Notes under the pieces: generated by a model
What the model was told of the DNA's origin: nothing
The model's database searches: none
The model's input: only the letters and a program-made list of their open reading frames with translations
Origin: CAIOZA01 sp964464375
GTDB taxonomy: Bacteria > Bacteroidota > Ignavibacteria > Kapaibacteriales > UBA2268
NCBI GenBank assembly: GCA_964464375.1
Contig: CAYXFU010000015.1
Span: 1 to 64,000 of the forward strand
Reading direction: 5' to 3'
Length of the DNA stretch: 64,000 nucleotides
Part shown: in pieces, positions 63,840 through 64,000 of the stretch
How the letters are laid out: every line of letters begins with the position of its first letter
Numbering within the stretch: position 1 is the first letter of the stretch
Position numbers and translations under genes: made by a program

Positions 63840-63855
63840 TGTTCCACGTGGAACA
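63840..63855. promoter_or_regulatory. parS site 2
   Basis: A second exact TGTTCCACGTGGAACA palindrome, abutting the mnmG stop and 14 bp before the next start codon. Confidence 0.9.
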
Positions 63856-63869
63856 TCTTGAGATTTACT

Positions 63870-64000
63870 ATGGCAATTACACCAAAATACGATAAAACAA
63901 TAGCTATAATCGGTAGTTCATCAAGAACTGCTGAGGCTTTGCTGCGATTCATCACGCTCGAGGAAAGATATAGAATCATTTCCTTTTCATCTGATTTTAC
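63870..64000 (+). CDS. Unidentified protein (5' end only)
   Basis: The ATG at 63870 opens a frame to the window edge: MAITPKYDKTIAIIGSSSRT then AEALLRFITLEERYRIISF. The stretch KTIAIIGSSSRTAEALL looks like the first beta-strand and loop of a Rossmann or receiver-type fold, but 43 residues are too few to assign. In many genomes rsmG follows mnmG; this start does not resemble RsmG. Confidence 0.5.
   Translation, partial: MAITPKYDKTIAIIGSSSRTAEALLRFITLEERYRIISFSSDF

Overview
The window is AT-rich DNA from a bacterium of the Bacteroidota/Chlorobiota side of the FCB group; a Kapabacteria- or Ignavibacteria-like organism is my inference. The reasons are several secreted proteins with type IX secretion (T9SS) C-terminal sorting domains, candidate TTG/TAnnTTTG promoters, an outer-membrane receptor of the carboxypeptidase-regulatory/plug/barrel type, frequent TTG starts and many dispersed palindromic repeats. 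The right end carries mnmE and mnmG with two perfect 16-bp parS palindromes, so that end probably lies in the origin-proximal part of a chromosome.

Left part (1-8.1 kb): the tail of a T9SS cargo gene, lysS and infC (divergent), then accessory genes. These are a Fic protein, a REP-associated (IS200-like) transposase bracketed by its own inverted palindromic repeats, a lipoprotein MsrB, a HepT/MntA toxin-antitoxin pair, an SdpR/SdpI pair, tRNA-Thr(TGT), and a BECR-like toxin with a DUF2283 antitoxin preceded by a broken copy of the antitoxin 3' end. A gene-free AT-rich stretch near 5 kb holds four near-consensus DnaA boxes.

Middle part (8.1-34.4 kb): a large T9SS cargo protein, a zinc ABC importer (znuABC) followed by an orphan frameshifted T9SS sorting domain, purF, and two adjacent T9SS cargo genes (beta-propeller and GLUG-type) that share 188 bp of identical DNA in their sorting domains. 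Then come a CheY-like regulator between two near-identical hairpins, a subtilisin-like lipoprotein, a CopD-like membrane protein, a TonB-receptor-like outer-membrane protein, a DUF4258/zinc-finger toxin-antitoxin pair inserted beside a duplicated receptor 3' end, a DCC thiol oxidoreductase, a putative caspase-fold lipoprotein, a small porin-like protein, a metzincin T9SS cargo, a CxxCH-bearing PAS histidine kinase, a TFIIB-type zinc-ribbon protein and a DUF2795 protein.

Right part (34.6-59.9 kb): one long minus-strand array of 17 genes. Sixteen of them form a surface-glycan locus. Its upstream half is a pseudaminic acid (Pse) pathway: pseB, pseC, pseF, a Pse-associated methylase, pseG, a formyltransferase, pseI, a second formyltransferase, a PIG-L deacetylase, a radical SAM protein and a PseA/WbpG-type amidotransferase. 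No PseH-type acetyltransferase is seen. The downstream half encodes two methyltransferase proteins (one a 1017-residue fusion with a kinase-like loop), an epimerase, a GT4 enzyme and a 2655-residue protein with six glycosyltransferase domains, a methyltransferase and TPRs. Together they look able to make, activate, modify and polymerise an unusual N-formylated or amidinated nonulosonate glycan. An L-2-hydroxyglutarate oxidase-like gene heads the array; mnmE, mnmG and an unidentified partial gene end the window.
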